From JBCAWW01 sp039024315 (GTDB lineage Bacteria; Bacteroidota; Bacteroidia; J057), in the NCBI GenBank assembly GCA_039024315.1, contig JBCCQN010000094.1, forward strand, positions 1 through 29,712: a DNA stretch of 29,712 bases, in the 5' to 3' direction. Of this stretch, positions 29,204 through 29,712 are shown in pieces. The translations under genes and the position numbers were made by a program. Under the pieces are notes generated by a model, which saw only the letters and a list, made by a program, of their open reading frames with translations, had not been told where the DNA came from and did no database searches. Numbering within the stretch: position 1 is the stretch's first letter; the number at the start of each line of letters is the position of its first letter.

Positions 29204-29214
29204 GCCAGACCCTT
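29187..29214 (-). terminator. Terminator hairpin after the partial T9SS gene
   Basis: AAGGGTC and GACCCTT frame GGCTTG/CAAGCC with one mismatch, making a 13-bp near-perfect stem. On the minus strand it is followed by CTTTGTTTACC. It lies 32 bases after the stop of the T9SS gene. Confidence 0.7.
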
Positions 29215-29245
29215 AATATCATCAGTAAAATTAATCGAAGTTTGC

Positions 29246-29712
29246 TTACAACTTCAAGACCTTCATCACCTGCTTATCTGAACCTGTAAAAAGACTGAGA
29301 TAATAGATACCAGCCGGCCAGTTTTGCGTATTGACTTGGTACTCACCACGATCATTTTGGCTACGAGCGGCCCAGACTTCTTGACCTTGGAGATTGACGA
29401 TAGAGATTTGTATTTCTTCCTCTTCGAGGGAACGATAAATCACGTTGAGTTGATCTTGGAAAGCGTTTGGAAAAGCCGTAACCAACAGCCCACTAATATC
29501 GTCGAGACTCAGCTCAGCCTGAGGGCTGTAGGAAAACTCCCCGTCTAAGTCAATCTGTTTGATACGATAGATCAACTTTCTTTCCCCTAGTCTTAGGATG
29601 TCTCGATCAACAAAGTCATAGGTAGTTTGATTGCTGCTATTACCAATCCCTTCCATTTGCCCGATCACTGTAAATTCTTGTCCTTCAAAAGCACGTTCTA
29701 CTTCAAAGTGGC
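29246..29712 (-). CDS. C-terminus of a T9SS-secreted protein (gene runs off the window)
   Basis: The frame is open to the window edge, so the gene starts beyond 29712; about 154 residues are visible. They hold the end of an FN3-like region (HFEVERAFEGQEFTVIGQM, then DRDILRLGERKLIYRIKQID) and a type A T9SS sorting domain, LLVTAFPNAFQDQLNVIYR to YYLSLFTGSDKQVMKVLKL. The GTG at 29668 is an internal codon, not a start. The protein should be a surface or secreted cargo of the type IX system, like the two complete cargos in the window. It is followed by a hairpin terminator. Confidence 0.85.
   Translation of the reverse strand, partial: HFEVERAFEGQEFTVIGQMEGIGNSSNQTTYDFVDRDILRLGERKLIYRIKQIDLDGEFSYSPQAELSLDDISGLLVTAFPNAFQDQLNVIYRSLEEEEIQISIVNLQGQEVWAARSQNDRGEYQVNTQNWPAGIYYLSLFTGSDKQVMKVLKL

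Overview
The window reads as chromosome of a Bacteroidota bacterium, most likely of the Saprospira group (Saprospirales). Supporting signs are three proteins with type IX secretion (T9SS) C-terminal sorting domains, a PorV/PorQ-like outer-membrane protein, Bacteroidota-type promoters (TTG about 19 bp before TAnnTTTG ahead of rpsT), weak Shine-Dalgarno signals, and a helical family known to me mainly from Saprospiraceae and Chitinophaga relatives. The lineage is an inference; no rRNA, tRNA, CRISPR array, phage gene or transposase gene is visible.

Layout. 1-2931 (+): the 3' half of the fused isobutyryl-CoA mutase gene icmF, then ruvB. 2928-5933 (-): a helical-repeat plus CHAT protease-fold protein whose stop overlaps that of ruvB. 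6116-12318 (+): a small exported beta-repeat protein, prmA and a 1616-residue exported protein. 12479-13555 (+): rpsT and radC. 13622-17785 (+): a large T9SS cargo with calcium-binding-type repeats and a poly-Asp linker. 17919-18833 (+): an EamA transporter, convergent with a small membrane protein and a PhoD-like phosphatase (18830-20615, -). 20717-21541 (+): a sulfotransferase-like protein. 21542-21949: a gene-free stretch rich in inverted repeats. 21950-23282 (+): a molybdopterin oxidoreductase overlapping its flavin reductase partner. 23306-25819 (-): a second T9SS cargo with beta-helix, dockerin-like and cohesin-like regions. 26010-27506 (+): a helical protein convergent with an unknown protein (27479-28075, -). 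28148-29712 (-): the PorV/PorQ-like protein and the C-terminus of a third T9SS cargo.

How it fits together. Most genes are housekeeping (recombination, translation, acyl-CoA metabolism) mixed with cell-surface and secreted proteins; the PorV/PorQ-like protein may belong to the same export route as the three T9SS cargos. The molybdoenzyme and its reductase are the clearest functional pair.

The most unusual signal is a dispersed short palindrome with arm AGCGTTCCGCG. It occurs as near-identical perfect hairpins inside two unrelated reading frames (18539-18561 and 27450-27474), as partial copies in several others, and a related hairpin serves as the rpsT terminator. It looks like a small repeat family that is tolerated inside genes.
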